Assembly (NCBI GenBank): GCA_949289995.1
Contig: CASEQE010000078.1
Span: 1 to 60,980, forward strand
Origin: an uncultured Peptococcaceae bacterium
GTDB taxonomy: Bacteria > Bacillota > Dehalobacteriia > UBA4068
Direction: 5' to 3'
DNA length: 60,980 nt
Shown here: one piece after another, positions 25,878 through 36,446 of the stretch
How the letters are laid out: each line of letters starts with the position of its first letter
Numbering within the stretch: the first letter of the stretch is position 1
Notes under the pieces: model-generated
Database searches by the model: none
What the model saw: the letters and a program-made list of their open reading frames with translations, nothing else
What the model was told of the DNA's origin: nothing
Position numbers and translations under genes: made by a program

Positions 25878-27242
25878 TTATCCCGGCGGTTGCCACGGCC
25901 CTTGTCTTTCCTGCAAACGTTGGCCGTATACATAATAAGCGGTATCTCGAGAAATTTGCGAAGAAAGCAAAACCAGGCTTAAAATATTCGGCAAACACAT
26001 TAAAGCATTCAATAAATCTGCCGTTCCCCAAACCAGATCGCCGCCGCCCATGGAACCGGCCAGCAAAGCAGCCAGATAAAACAGACGGTATACCGGCAGA
26101 CTTTTTTCTCCCCACAGATATAAACAACAGCGTTCCCCATAAAAACTCCAGCCCAACACGCTGGAAAAAGCAAAAGCAATCATACCGCCCACCAAAGCGA
26201 TGGGTCCGGCCGGCGGAATTTGGCTAAATGCCAGGGAGGTCAAAGCGGCGCCATCCATCCCCGGAGCAAAAACCTGGGGATGAGCCAGCATTTGGCTGAC
26301 CAAAACCAAACCGGTCAAGGCGCATACCACCAAGGTATCCCAAAACACCGCGGATGCGGAAATCAAAGCCTGCCGCGGTGCATTAGGGGTTTGGGCCGCA
26401 GCGTCCACCAAAGGCGCGGAACCCATTCCCGCCTCATTGGAAAACAACCCCCGGGCCAAACCATAACGCAAAGCCAATAACATACCGCCGCTGGCGCCGC
26501 CGCCTAAAGCCGCCGGGGAAAAAGCCTCTCGGCAAATCCAAGCGATAGACGGCCCAATCAAACAACGGTTTTGCCATAAAATATACAAGCAGCATAATAA
26601 ATACAAAACCGTCATCAACGGTACCAAAGCGGTACAAGCCTTGGCAATATAGCGAGCGCCCCCCAGCAATACGGCGGCTGTAAGCAACATCAGCAGCAAA
26701 CCGCTGGTTGCAGTAGGAATTCCCAAATTTACATATAATAAAGACGTTACCGCATTGGCCTGGACGGCGCTGCCAATCCCCAACGAGGCCAAAACCGCGC
26801 AGACGGCAAAGAGGATTCCCGCCAGGGGCAACCCCAACCCCCGGGATAAAACGTACATCGCCCCGCCCAGCGTCCGGCCCTGGGCATCTTGGATTCGATA
26901 TTTTACCCCTAGCAAAGCTTCCCCATATTTGGTAGCAAAAGCAAAAAATCCCGCTACCCACAACCAAAACACCGCTCCCGGTCCGCCCAGGGCAATCGCC
27001 GCCCCCACACCCACTATACTACCGGTACCGATGGTAGACGCCAAAGCCGTGGCCAATGCGGAAAAAGAGCTGAATTCTCCTGGATTGCCGCCACCGCCGG
27101 AAAAGGACAAACGCAATGCCAAAAACATTTTGCGCTGAATAAAACCGCTGCGCACGGTAAGCAGCACATGCACGCTGCACAGCAAACCGATCATTGGCCA
27201 TCCCCACAACACGGCGTTGATTTGCGCCACCCAATCCGCCAT
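25878..27242 (-). CDS. Alanine/glycine:cation symporter (AGCS family)
   Basis: Sodium- or proton-coupled amino-acid importer of 454 aa with about ten to eleven membrane helices. The AGCS signature is in ATALASTIGTGSIVGVG and ALGGPGAVFWLWVAGFFA (about 68-103), and the substrate-binding loop RGLFSNEAGMGSAPLVDAAA is intact. I chose the ATG at 27242 after AAGGAGG; a longer opening from 27293 lacks a site. The family moves alanine or glycine; specificity is not determined. The gene is monocistronic; no glycine riboswitch, often found ahead of such genes, is visible. Confidence 0.87.
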   Translation of the reverse strand: MADWVAQINAVLWGWPMIGLLCSVHVLLTVRSGFIQRKMFLALRLSFSGGGGNPGEFSSFSALATALASTIGTGSIVGVGAAIALGGPGAVFWLWVAGFFAFATKYGEALLGVKYRIQDAQGRTLGGAMYVLSRGLGLPLAGILFAVCAVLASLGIGSAVQANAVTSLLYVNLGIPTATSGLLLMLLTAAVLLGGARYIAKACTALVPLMTVLYLLCCLYILWQNRCLIGPSIAWICREAFSPAALGGGASGGMLLALRYGLARGLFSNEAGMGSAPLVDAAAQTPNAPRQALISASAVFWDTLVVCALTGLVLVSQMLAHPQVFAPGMDGAALTSLAFSQIPPAGPIALVGGMIAFAFSSVLGWSFYGERCCLYLWGEKSLPVYRLFYLAALLAGSMGGGDLVWGTADLLNALMCLPNILSLVLLSSQISRDTAYYVYGQRLQERQGPWQPPG

Positions 27243-27513
27243 AGCCGCCTCCTTACTACCGTCGCAAACGCCGGATTTCTCCGTCGGCATCATGTTATTC
27301 CATACAGTTTACGAAGCCGACACAGCGAATATGTCTGCAACCATAGACCCTTGAATCTCAGAAAAAACCAGGCACAGGCGGATTACGTATAGCGAAAAAA
27401 ACAAAAATATGCTATAGTAAAAGCACGCCCTACGGCAACTTTTATCCAACCGGGACAGAAGCGACAGGCATATCCAATATGCCGCCAAACGGATTGCAAG
27501 GGGGAAGGAACTT

Positions 27514-28326
27514 ATGCGCATAATCGATATACATACTCATATTTATCCAGATCAGGTTGCCCAAAAAGCCATCGCCACCTTGTCCAAAGGCCCCCTCCGC
27601 CCTTTAACCGGTTGCACGGCGGCGGAAGCGCAACAAGCGGCGGAAGCCGCCGGCGTAATCTACTCAATATGCCTGCCGGTAGCCACCAAAGCCAGGCAAG
27701 TGGAACACATCAATCGCTTTTCCGCGGAAACCAACCGGCGCTACAGCAAACTGATTTGCTTTGCCGGTATTTTTCCCGGCGCAACAGATATGGAAGCGCA
27801 AATTGATTTGGCCGCCAAACTAAAACTACCGGGAATCAAGATTCATCCCCAGTTTCAAAAAGTATTTTTAGACGATCCGGCTATGGTACGTTTGGTCTGT
27901 TTGGCCAGCGATTATCATATGCCTGTGCTGTTCCACGGCGGTTTGGATATCGCTTTGCCCTATCCCCTGTATTCCTCCCCTTGGCGGGCCGCCAATCTGC
28001 TGCGGCTAGTCGCCAAAGCCGGAGTGAAAAACCCCCGGCTAATTTTTGCCCATTTGGGAGGATATGCTTTGTGGCATGAAGTGGAAAAAGAATTGGTAGG
28101 CAAAAATGTTTATTTTGACACTTCTTTTCTGGCCGGAAGAATCCCCCGGGAAACCATTAAACGGATTATCAGCAACCATGGAACAGAAAGAATTCTTTTT
28201 GGCACGGATTTTCCTTGGCAAAGCGTGGAGGAAAATCGGGATTTCCTTTTGAATCTGGGCTTAAGCCAACAGCAAAATCAAGCTATATTTTACGATAATG
28301 CCGCCGGGTTATTAAATATTGGCTAA
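27514..28326 (+). CDS. Amidohydrolase-superfamily metal hydrolase
   Basis: Soluble TIM-barrel enzyme of 270 aa of the Amidohydro_2 group. Metal-site features appear in order: D-x-H-T-H (IIDIHTHIYPDQ, residues 3-14), a KIHPQFQ strand, FHGGLD, a histidine in FAHLGGYALW, and the catalytic aspartate in LFGTDFPWQSVEEN near the end. Length suits a small decarboxylase or lactonase-like hydrolase; the substrate is unknown. GGAAGGAA precedes ATG. It stands alone, about 125 bases ahead of nnr. Confidence 0.8.
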   Translation: MRIIDIHTHIYPDQVAQKAIATLSKGPLRPLTGCTAAEAQQAAEAAGVIYSICLPVATKARQVEHINRFSAETNRRYSKLICFAGIFPGATDMEAQIDLAAKLKLPGIKIHPQFQKVFLDDPAMVRLVCLASDYHMPVLFHGGLDIALPYPLYSSPWRAANLLRLVAKAGVKNPRLIFAHLGGYALWHEVEKELVGKNVYFDTSFLAGRIPRETIKRIISNHGTERILFGTDFPWQSVEENRDFLLNLGLSQQQNQAIFYDNAAGLLNIG

Positions 28327-28453
28327 AGAAAACCATGATCCGGCGTTACCGGCCACGTTCCCTATATAAATAAAGGAAATCATTGGCTAATGCAGAAATA
28401 ATAAGTTTGAAACAAAACGGTTTTGTCCATTATCCGTCAAGGAGGTTACATAA

Positions 28454-30001
28454 ATGAGACTGGTTACAGCGGAAGAGATGCGCGCGGCCGATCAGGCGGC
28501 GATGAACGATTTTGGCATTTCCGGCTTAATTCTAATGGAAAATGCCGGGCTAGCCGTGGTACGGCAAGCGGAAAAAATGCTGGGCGACTTAACAGGTAAA
28601 ACCATCGCCATCTTTTGCGGCGGCGGCAATAACGGCGGCGACGGCCTGGTAACAGCCCGCCACTTGTTTAATCGTGGCTGCGACGTGCGCCTATTCTATC
28701 TTAGCGATCCGGATATTTTCCGCGGAGACGCTTTAACCAATTATACAATTTTGCAAAAAATGGGTATCGGCGGCTGCTGGCTAACCGAGGGAAGCCGTTT
28801 AGACGCCGCCAAAACAGCCTTATATAGCGTAGACTTGATTATCGACGCCATTTTTGGCACCGGTTTGCGCGACAATGTTAGCGACGTTCCCCAAGCGGTA
28901 ATTCATCTAATCAACGAAAGCAAAGCGCCTACCATCGCCTGCGATATTCCGTCCGGACTATCCTCGTTCAGCGGCAAAGCCATGGGAACGGCGGTGAAAG
29001 CCGACGCCACAGTTACCTTTGGTCTATGTAAATTGGGGTTGATCCTACCGGAAGCGAAAGAATACGTAGGAGAATTGGTGGTGGCGGATATTTCTTTGCC
29101 AACGCAAATTGAGGAAGAATTGCCTAGCCGCCGAGAGTTGATCGACGAAACCTATTGCCGCCGTTGGCTGAAATCCCGGGATATCCAAGGACACAAAGGC
29201 GATTATGGGCAAGTTACCATCATCGCCGGCTCCAAAGGTATGCCTGGCGCGGCCATACTGGCTGCCAGCGGCGCCGCCCGCATGGGCGCAGGAAAAGTAT
29301 GCGCCGTGCTGCCTTCCGCCTGTCGTAGCGCTTTTACCGCCCGGCTACCGGAAGCTCTGGTCATGGACGTGGCAGATGATGACCAAGGGGAAATCAACGT
29401 GGATTGCCGGCAGCAAATCGCCAGCGCCCCCAGCGACGCCTATGTGCTTGGCCCTGGTTTGGGACGTAGCGACGGCGCCTTGCACATGATTCGAGAATTG
29501 TTGCCATTATTGCAAAAACCCACCGTATTGGACGCCGACGCATTATTTGCCGTATGCGGCCATTTGCGCTTGCTGAAAAATGCCAAAGCCCCCTTGGTCA
29601 TCACCCCTCATCCGGGAGAAATGGCCAAACTATTGGGGGTTTCCGTAGCCGATGTGCAGGCCAACCGTATCAGTGTGGCGGCGGGTTTTGCCCGGCAAAC
29701 CAACGTGGTGGTGGTTCTGAAAGGCGCCGGCACCATAGTGGCCACGCCGGAAGGACGGATTGCCATCAATGCCAACGGCAATCCCGGTATGGGTACCGGC
29801 GGTTCCGGAGACGTATTGTCCGGTATGATCGCTACATTGCTGGCTCAAGGACTACCGCCGGCAGCAGCGGCGGCCTGCGCGGTCTGGCTGCATGGCAAAG
29901 CCGGAGACATTGCCGCAGAAAGGAGCAGCCAACCCAGCCTTTTGGCCGGAGATTTGCTGAACCATATCGGTTTGGCCTATCAGGCTTTACAAATCCAATG
30001 A
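28454..30001 (+). CDS. nnr: Bifunctional NAD(P)H-hydrate repair enzyme Nnr
   Basis: Metabolite-repair enzyme of 515 aa. The N-terminal YjeF_N domain (about 1-215) epimerises R- and S-NAD(P)HX; it shows GGGNNGGDGLVTAR and CDIPSGL. The C-terminal ADP-dependent dehydratase (ribokinase-like, about 230-510) restores NAD(P)H and shows VLDADALF, TPHPGEMAKLL and the anion hole GMGTGGSGDVLSGMIA. Both active sites look intact. AAGGAGG precedes ATG. The stop overlaps the ATG of alr (ATGA), as commonly seen in Firmicutes, so the two are translationally coupled. Confidence 0.95.
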   Translation: MRLVTAEEMRAADQAAMNDFGISGLILMENAGLAVVRQAEKMLGDLTGKTIAIFCGGGNNGGDGLVTARHLFNRGCDVRLFYLSDPDIFRGDALTNYTILQKMGIGGCWLTEGSRLDAAKTALYSVDLIIDAIFGTGLRDNVSDVPQAVIHLINESKAPTIACDIPSGLSSFSGKAMGTAVKADATVTFGLCKLGLILPEAKEYVGELVVADISLPTQIEEELPSRRELIDETYCRRWLKSRDIQGHKGDYGQVTIIAGSKGMPGAAILAASGAARMGAGKVCAVLPSACRSAFTARLPEALVMDVADDDQGEINVDCRQQIASAPSDAYVLGPGLGRSDGALHMIRELLPLLQKPTVLDADALFAVCGHLRLLKNAKAPLVITPHPGEMAKLLGVSVADVQANRISVAAGFARQTNVVVVLKGAGTIVATPEGRIAINANGNPGMGTGGSGDVLSGMIATLLAQGLPPAAAAACAVWLHGKAGDIAAERSSQPSLLAGDLLNHIGLAYQALQIQ

Positions 30002-31137
30002 GCCCAATTATCGACCAGCCGGAACAACTTTTGCGTCAGGCCTGGTTGGAAATTGACACCCAGGCCTTAACCAATAATTTTCATAAAATACGCGGCATGG
30101 TAGGCCCAAACAGAAAAATTATGGCGGTGGTGAAAGCCGACGCCTATGGACATGGTATGCTGCAAACCGTGAACGTCCTTCGCCAAGCCGGCGCAGATCA
30201 ATTTGCCGTCGCCACCGTGGAAGAAGGGCTGACCCTGCGGCAACAAGGTGCGGAAGAACCAATTTTGATCCTAGGCCCCGTTGGACCGGAGGGCTGGGAA
30301 ATGGCGGTGCGCTATCATTTGATGCCGGCGGTGTTTTCCTTGGAACAAGCCCAGGGCATACAGCGTATTGCGAAACAATGCCGGGTAATCGCCCCAATAC
30401 ATATCAAATTAAACACAGGCATGAACCGCCTGGGCTTTGCTTTAGACGATAGTGGACTGGAAGATATAAAAAAAATATTTGCCATGCCCCATTTGCAAGT
30501 TGCCGGCGTATTCAGCCACTTTGCCGAAGCGGACACCAGCCTTACGTTTACGCAAAAACAATTTTCCGCTTTTATCTCCTTTATTCAACGTTGCGCCGGA
30601 CAAAATTTGCATTTTCCTTTGGCGCATATTGCCAACAGCGCCGCCATTTTGGCCTATCCACAAACTTATCTGGATATGGTACGTCCGGGCATTATTCTCT
30701 ACGGTTGCCCGCCAGCCGACGATTCGCCGGATATCGGCTTGCAGCCGGCACTTTCCTTACATGCGCGAATCAGTCAAATTCATCGCTTGGAGCCAGGAGA
30801 AGGGGCGGGTTATGGACGGATTCGCCGCCTGGACCGTCCTTGTCTGGCAGCGGATATTCCTCTGGGCTACGCCGATGGCGTGCCGCGACTGATCAGCGAA
30901 AGAGGATGGGTTTTGGTAGAAGGAAAACGGGCGCCTTTGGCAGGCCGGGTGTGCATGGATCAAATGCTGATTGATGTAAGCGATATTCCCCAGGCTGCTC
31001 CCGGTAGCCTGGTGACGCTGATCGGCTCCCAAGGAGAGGAACAAATTTCCGCCGCCACTTTCGCCGCTTGGGCGGATACCATATCCTATGAAATTTTAAC
31101 ACATATGCATTTACGCCTGCCAAAAATCTACCGGTAA
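29998..31137 (+). CDS. alr: Alanine racemase
   Basis: PLP enzyme of 379 aa that makes D-alanine for peptidoglycan. The PLP lysine is K46 in AVVKADAYGHG; the second catalytic base tyrosine is in GAGYGR; the substrate-binding MDQM (VCMDQMLIDVSD) and the HIKLNTGMNRLGF strand are present. The correct start is the ATG at 29998, overlapping the nnr stop. Upstream extension is spurious. The neighbour usually found after alr in bacilli, the EndoAI/MazF module, is absent. Confidence 0.96.
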   Translation: MSPIIDQPEQLLRQAWLEIDTQALTNNFHKIRGMVGPNRKIMAVVKADAYGHGMLQTVNVLRQAGADQFAVATVEEGLTLRQQGAEEPILILGPVGPEGWEMAVRYHLMPAVFSLEQAQGIQRIAKQCRVIAPIHIKLNTGMNRLGFALDDSGLEDIKKIFAMPHLQVAGVFSHFAEADTSLTFTQKQFSAFISFIQRCAGQNLHFPLAHIANSAAILAYPQTYLDMVRPGIILYGCPPADDSPDIGLQPALSLHARISQIHRLEPGEGAGYGRIRRLDRPCLAADIPLGYADGVPRLISERGWVLVEGKRAPLAGRVCMDQMLIDVSDIPQAAPGSLVTLIGSQGEEQISAATFAAWADTISYEILTHMHLRLPKIYR

Positions 31138-31177
31138 CTCCGGATCATCAGCGGCGTACCAAAAAATACTACCAAAA

Positions 31178-31207
31178 GCGCCGGAAAAGCCTTGCTATTT
31201 TCCGGCG
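31178..31207 (+). terminator. Hairpin between alr and guaB
   Basis: An 11-bp perfect inverted repeat (GCGCCGGAAAA / TTTTCCGGCGC) with an eight-base loop 40 bases past alr. It lacks a T-tract, so it may be a weak terminator or an RNA stabiliser rather than a true terminator. Confidence 0.45.
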
Positions 31208-31222
31208 CCGCATATACAATAA

Positions 31223-32737
<1,515 letters not shown>

Positions 32738-32811
32738 ACATCGTCCCGGCAGCAAATGTAAACCATTCTATCGTCGGCGTCTACATGCCTATATACCGCT
32801 TTGGACAAACA

Positions 32812-32850
32812 AAACTGCCGCAGGCTGCATTGCCCCTGCGGCAGTTTTTT
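32812..32850 (+). terminator. Terminator after guaB
   Basis: AAACTGCCGCAGG / CCTGCGGCAGTTT stem with an A/T-free nine-base loop and T6. Confidence 0.9.
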
Positions 32851-32927
32851 GTTTCGCCGGCAATCGGCCGATTGCCCGAAAAAAGCGGATCCTGTTATGC
32901 TTGTTTTACCATGACCGGCAAAACTTC

Positions 32928-33356
32928 TTATTCCTGTGCGGCATCCTCTTGCCGCATCTGCTCCACCCGTTTCATATATTGACGCAAACGCGTGCTATAG
33001 GTCCAGCTGGAATCAATAGTGATCCCCAACTCATCGGCAGAATCCAAGCGGAACAACAATTCCTCTTTTTGATTTTTTTCCAATACCGGGTTGACGGTTT
33101 TAAGAATACCATCTACCAGAGAATCAAACATTTGCACCGGCACAGCTGCAGCCAGTTCCCCGTCGCTGCATTGGGTAAACAACCTGGCGCCTTTGCACAT
33201 AAACGATATATTGATGTCGTTGTTGGTAAACGGTTTGGCAATCAGGTCGGAACACATAGCTTGATTACCAATAGAGCAAAGATTATGCGGAATACCATGA
33301 TGATACGCATAGCCCTGCATAATCCGCATCAACTGATAAGCGGCTGCGGCAAAAGC
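32928..33356 (-). pseudogene. DUF169 family protein, 5'-truncated
   Basis: C-terminal piece (about 142 codons) of a DUF169-family protein, normally about 230-260 aa. Recognisable: AYQLMRIMQGYAYHHG, a paired-cysteine stretch HNLCSIGNQAMC, DINISFMCKGARLF and DGELAAAVPVQMFD. The N-terminal part is missing: at 33339-33356 the reading frame runs into DNA that on the other strand encodes the Walker A loop of an OppD protein. The 18 bases AGCGGCTGCGGCAAAAGC make sense in both proteins, so this is a deletion or assembly join. There is no start codon with a ribosome-binding site. Downstream end and stop are normal. Confidence 0.7.
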
Positions 33357-34196
33357 ATTACGGCGCTTTCGATTATGAATCTACATACCCCTGGCCGTTT
33401 TATCATGGATGGGCAAATTTTGTTTGCGGGAAAAAATTTGCTACAATTAACGGAAAAAGAAATGATCCATATTCGCGGCAATCAAATTTCCATGATCTTT
33501 CAAGAGCCGATGGTATCGCTAAATCCTGTCTACACCATCGGTATGCAAATGACGGAAATGATTCTCCTCCATCAAAAGGTTAGCAAAAAGCAAGCCAAGG
33601 AGCAGGCTTTAGGCCAGCTCAAACAGGTAGCCATTGCCGATCCGCAAGATATTTTTTACCGCTATCCCTATGAATTATCCGGCGGCATGCGGCAACGGGT
33701 GATGATCGCCATGGCTATGGCCAATCATCCCCAATTGCTGATTGCCGACGAACCCACCACCGCTTTGGACGTCACCATTCAGGCGCAAATTCTCGATTTG
33801 ATGCGCACATTGCGCCAACAAACCGGCGCCAGTATTTTATTAATCACCCATGATTTGGGCGTGGTGGCGGAAATGTGCGATCGGGTAATCGTTATGTATG
33901 CAGGCCGCATTGTGGAACAGGGCATGGCGCAGGAGCTGTTTGCCGATCCCAAGCACCCCTATACCATTGGTTTGTTACAATCTCTGCCGCGGCTAAACGG
34001 ACGGAAAAAATATCTGGACGATATCCCCGGCAATGTACCGGCGCCGCAACATTATACCCATCAGGCTTGCCGTTTTGCGCCTCGCTGTCGTTTTGCCACG
34101 GCATTATGCCACAAGGCGCAGCCCGGCCTACGGCAGCTTAGCGACACCCATGGGGTTTATTGTTTTCTCTGGAATAAGGAGCCGATACAAGCATGA
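33339..34196 (+). pseudogene. oppD: Oligopeptide ABC transporter ATPase OppD, 5'-truncated
   Basis: Last 285 codons of an OppD/DppD-type ATPase. The sequence begins in the middle of Walker A (SGCGKSITALSIM, normally preceded by about 40 residues ending GES). The remainder is intact: Q-loop MIFQEPMVSLNP, signature LSGGMRQR, Walker B LLIADEPTTALD, H-loop LITHDLGVVAEM and the C-terminal peptide-importer Cys motif CRFAPRCRFATALC. No start codon or ribosome-binding site is left. The end overlaps the oppF start by four bases. Without the first Walker residues and a start, no functional protein is expected from this locus as assembled. Confidence 0.8.
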
Positions 34197-35158
34197 ATCT
34201 ATTAGAAGTAGAAAACCTGGTGAAACATTTTCCCGTTGCCAAAGGTTGGTTTGGCCGGGGCAAACAAACCGTATACGCGGTTAATGGCGTAAGCTTTTCC
34301 GTGGCCAAAGGGGAAACCCTAGGCGTGGTAGGCGAAAGCGGTTCTGGCAAATCTACCATGGGACGAAGCGTTTTGCGGCTGATCGAACCCACTTCCGGCC
34401 GGGTTCGCTTAGAAGGGGTAGACGTGACTTCTCTTAATGGGGAAAATTTGCGCAAAGCCCGCAAACATATGCAGATGATATTTCAAGATCCATACGCTTC
34501 CCTAAATCCCCGGCTTACCATCGGCAATATCTTGGAAGAACCGCTTAAGTATCATGGAGTAGAGAAAAAAAATGACCGTCGGGAACAAGCCGAGCGGCTA
34601 TTGCGGGAGGTGGGCTTAGACGATAGCTATTACGACCGCTTCCCCTTTCAATTCAGCGGCGGACAGCGCCAAAGGGTCGGCATCGCCCGGGCGCTAGCTT
34701 TAAACCCCAAGTTGATTATCGCCGACGAACCCGTATCGGCGCTGGACGTGTCCATTCAAGCCCAAGTGCTTAATCTATTCGTCAAATTGCAGGAAACGCG
34801 CAATCTCACATATGTGTTTATCTCCCATGATTTAAGCGTAGTGAAACATTTATGCAATCGAATTGCCGTTATGTATTTGGGAGAGATTGTAGAAATGGCC
34901 GAATGTGAAGAATTGTTCCGACATCCGCTTCATCCCTATACCCAAGCGTTGATTCGCGCCATACCGGTGGTAGACCCTGCCCAAAGGCGGCAACGTTTGA
35001 TCTTGACGGGGGACATCCCCAGCCAAACTTCGCCGCCGGCCGGTTGTCCCTTTCATACCCGTTGTCCACAGTGTATGGATATCTGCAAAAAGGAACATCC
35101 CGCCCTGTTGACGCAAAGCGGACATCAAACGTCGTGCCATCTATACGGCAAACATTAG
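34193..35158 (+). CDS. oppF: Oligopeptide ABC transporter ATPase OppF
   Basis: Second ATPase of the peptide importer, 321 aa and complete. Walker A GESGSGKST (about 44-52), Q-loop MIFQDPYASLNPR, signature FSGGQRQR, Walker B LIIADEPVSALD, H-loop FISHDLSVVKH and the C-terminal Cys-rich CPFHTRCPQCMDIC are all present. The FGRGKQTVYAVNGVSF strand near the N-terminus is typical of OppF rather than OppD. Its ATG overlaps the oppD stop. It needs an OppD partner for a working heterodimer, and oppD here is truncated. Confidence 0.92.
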   Translation: MNLLEVENLVKHFPVAKGWFGRGKQTVYAVNGVSFSVAKGETLGVVGESGSGKSTMGRSVLRLIEPTSGRVRLEGVDVTSLNGENLRKARKHMQMIFQDPYASLNPRLTIGNILEEPLKYHGVEKKNDRREQAERLLREVGLDDSYYDRFPFQFSGGQRQRVGIARALALNPKLIIADEPVSALDVSIQAQVLNLFVKLQETRNLTYVFISHDLSVVKHLCNRIAVMYLGEIVEMAECEELFRHPLHPYTQALIRAIPVVDPAQRRQRLILTGDIPSQTSPPAGCPFHTRCPQCMDICKKEHPALLTQSGHQTSCHLYGKH

Positions 35159-35168
35159 GAGTGGAATC

Positions 35169-35476
35169 ATGGGAAAATATTTAGCAAAACGGCTGATTCG
35201 GGGATTGATAACCTTTTTCGTCGCCATTACCGCCACTTGATTCCCACCGTCACCATAACCGGTTTTTTGATGGGTACGATGATCGGCGGCTCGCTGCTTA
35301 CGGAAACTATTTTTGCCTATCCTGGTATTGGGCGTTTGATTTATGAAGCCGTGGGCAAATTGGACTATCCGGTTTTGCAGGGCGCCTTTTTGACCTTGGC
35401 GGCCACGGTAATCGTCATTGGCATTATCGTCGATTTGCTGTATGCCAAGCTGGATCCACGCATCAAATTAACTTAA
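35169..35476 (+). pseudogene. oppB: Oligopeptide ABC permease OppB, internally deleted and frameshifted
   Basis: The first 23 codons (35169-35237) give MGKYLAKRLIRGLITFFVAI, the standard OppB/DppB N-terminus, and then stop at TGA 35238-35240. In another frame the C-terminal 84 or so residues follow at once (HLIPTVTITGFLMG, TETIFAYPGIGRLIYEAVG, DLLYAKLDPRIKL). About 200 codons, including most membrane helices, are absent. The junction CGTCGCCATTACCGCCACTT (about 35219-35238) can be read plausibly as both flanks, so a microhomology deletion or assembly collapse is likely. As written the gene cannot make a permease. Confidence 0.8.
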
Positions 35477-35498
35477 ATTAACGTAGGGGACGGGTGGG

Positions 35499-36380
35499 AT
35501 GAAAAACGAAAATAGATTTATGATCATATCGCAAAATGACAAACCAAAAGGTTTTTTTTACGTCTTCTTTCACCATAAATTAGGCGTATGCGGTCTTTGC
35601 GGCATTCTATTGTTTATACTTATGGCAATTTTTGCTCCTATGTTGGGAGATATGCCCCAAGGATATGGAGATTTTTCTTCCGTACAGTTGGCGCCTTCCG
35701 CAGAACATTTTTTTGGCACCGACGCTATGGGTTTGGATGTATTTTTGCAAGTGGTATGGGGCGCGCGCACGTCGATCCGCATGGGGCTCATGGTGGTGCT
35801 CTACTCGATTCTCATCGGCGTGCCGGTGGGCTTGATCGCCGGCTTTTTTGGCAAAAAAACCGGCGAATTTTTGATGGGTGTCACCGATCTATTTTTAACT
35901 TTGCCTATGTTGCCGCTGATGATTATGATGGCGGCAATCCTTGGCCCAAGCATTGAAAACGTAGCTTTAGTGGTTGGGGTTTTATCCTGGCCCCGCATTG
36001 CCCGGGTAACCCGGGCCGCTACTTTGGAAGCCATGGGCATGCAATACATTGAGGCCGCCAAGTGCCTGGGGATTCCCACTGGCGTCATTCTGGGCAAACA
36101 CGTATTCCCCTATGCCAGTTCCTTCATCTTGGTGGAAACCACCATGTTGATGGCCACGGCGATTTTGGCCGAATCGGGCATCAGTTTTTTGGGGCTTGGC
36201 GATCCTACCGTTTGGAGTTGGGGAAAAATTTTGCAGGGGGCGCAACAAAACGGTATTTTTTTCCAGGCCTGGTGGTGCTCTCTGTTTCCCAGCATATTTA
36301 TTCTATTGTTCGTAGTATCCTTTAATTTTTTCAGTTTGGGCATTCGCGAAGGACTTAATCCCCGTTCGCGGGAAATCTAA
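35499..36380 (+). CDS. oppC: Oligopeptide ABC permease OppC
   Basis: Membrane permease of 293 aa, complete, DppC/OppC type. The conserved FFGTDAMGLDVFLQVVWGART region follows the first membrane helix; the EAA coupling loop is LEAMGMQYIEAAKCLGI (about 177-193); the C-terminal block ILAESGISFLGLGDPTVWSWG and final GIREGLNPR are typical. It should pair with OppB, whose gene just upstream is broken. AGGGGACGGGTGGG precedes ATG. Confidence 0.92.
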   Translation: MKNENRFMIISQNDKPKGFFYVFFHHKLGVCGLCGILLFILMAIFAPMLGDMPQGYGDFSSVQLAPSAEHFFGTDAMGLDVFLQVVWGARTSIRMGLMVVLYSILIGVPVGLIAGFFGKKTGEFLMGVTDLFLTLPMLPLMIMMAAILGPSIENVALVVGVLSWPRIARVTRAATLEAMGMQYIEAAKCLGIPTGVILGKHVFPYASSFILVETTMLMATAILAESGISFLGLGDPTVWSWGKILQGAQQNGIFFQAWWCSLFPSIFILLFVVSFNFFSLGIREGLNPRSREI

Positions 36381-36385
36381 ATGAA

Positions 36386-36415
36386 ATTTATATTTATTTT
36401 AAAATAAATATAAAT
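36386..36415. repeat. 30-bp perfect A/T palindrome with A/T repeats
   Basis: ATTTATATTTATTTT is followed directly by its complement AAAATAAATATAAAT, and the sequence continues as ATATAAA repeats to about 36427. It contains no G or C over more than 40 bases, in a region otherwise near 50% GC, and it lies between oppC and oppA. It may be an upstream activating or promoter region for the receptor gene or a slippage-prone spacer. Confidence 0.8.
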
Positions 36416-36446
36416 ATAAATATAAAACAATTTTGTGGAGGTTGTC

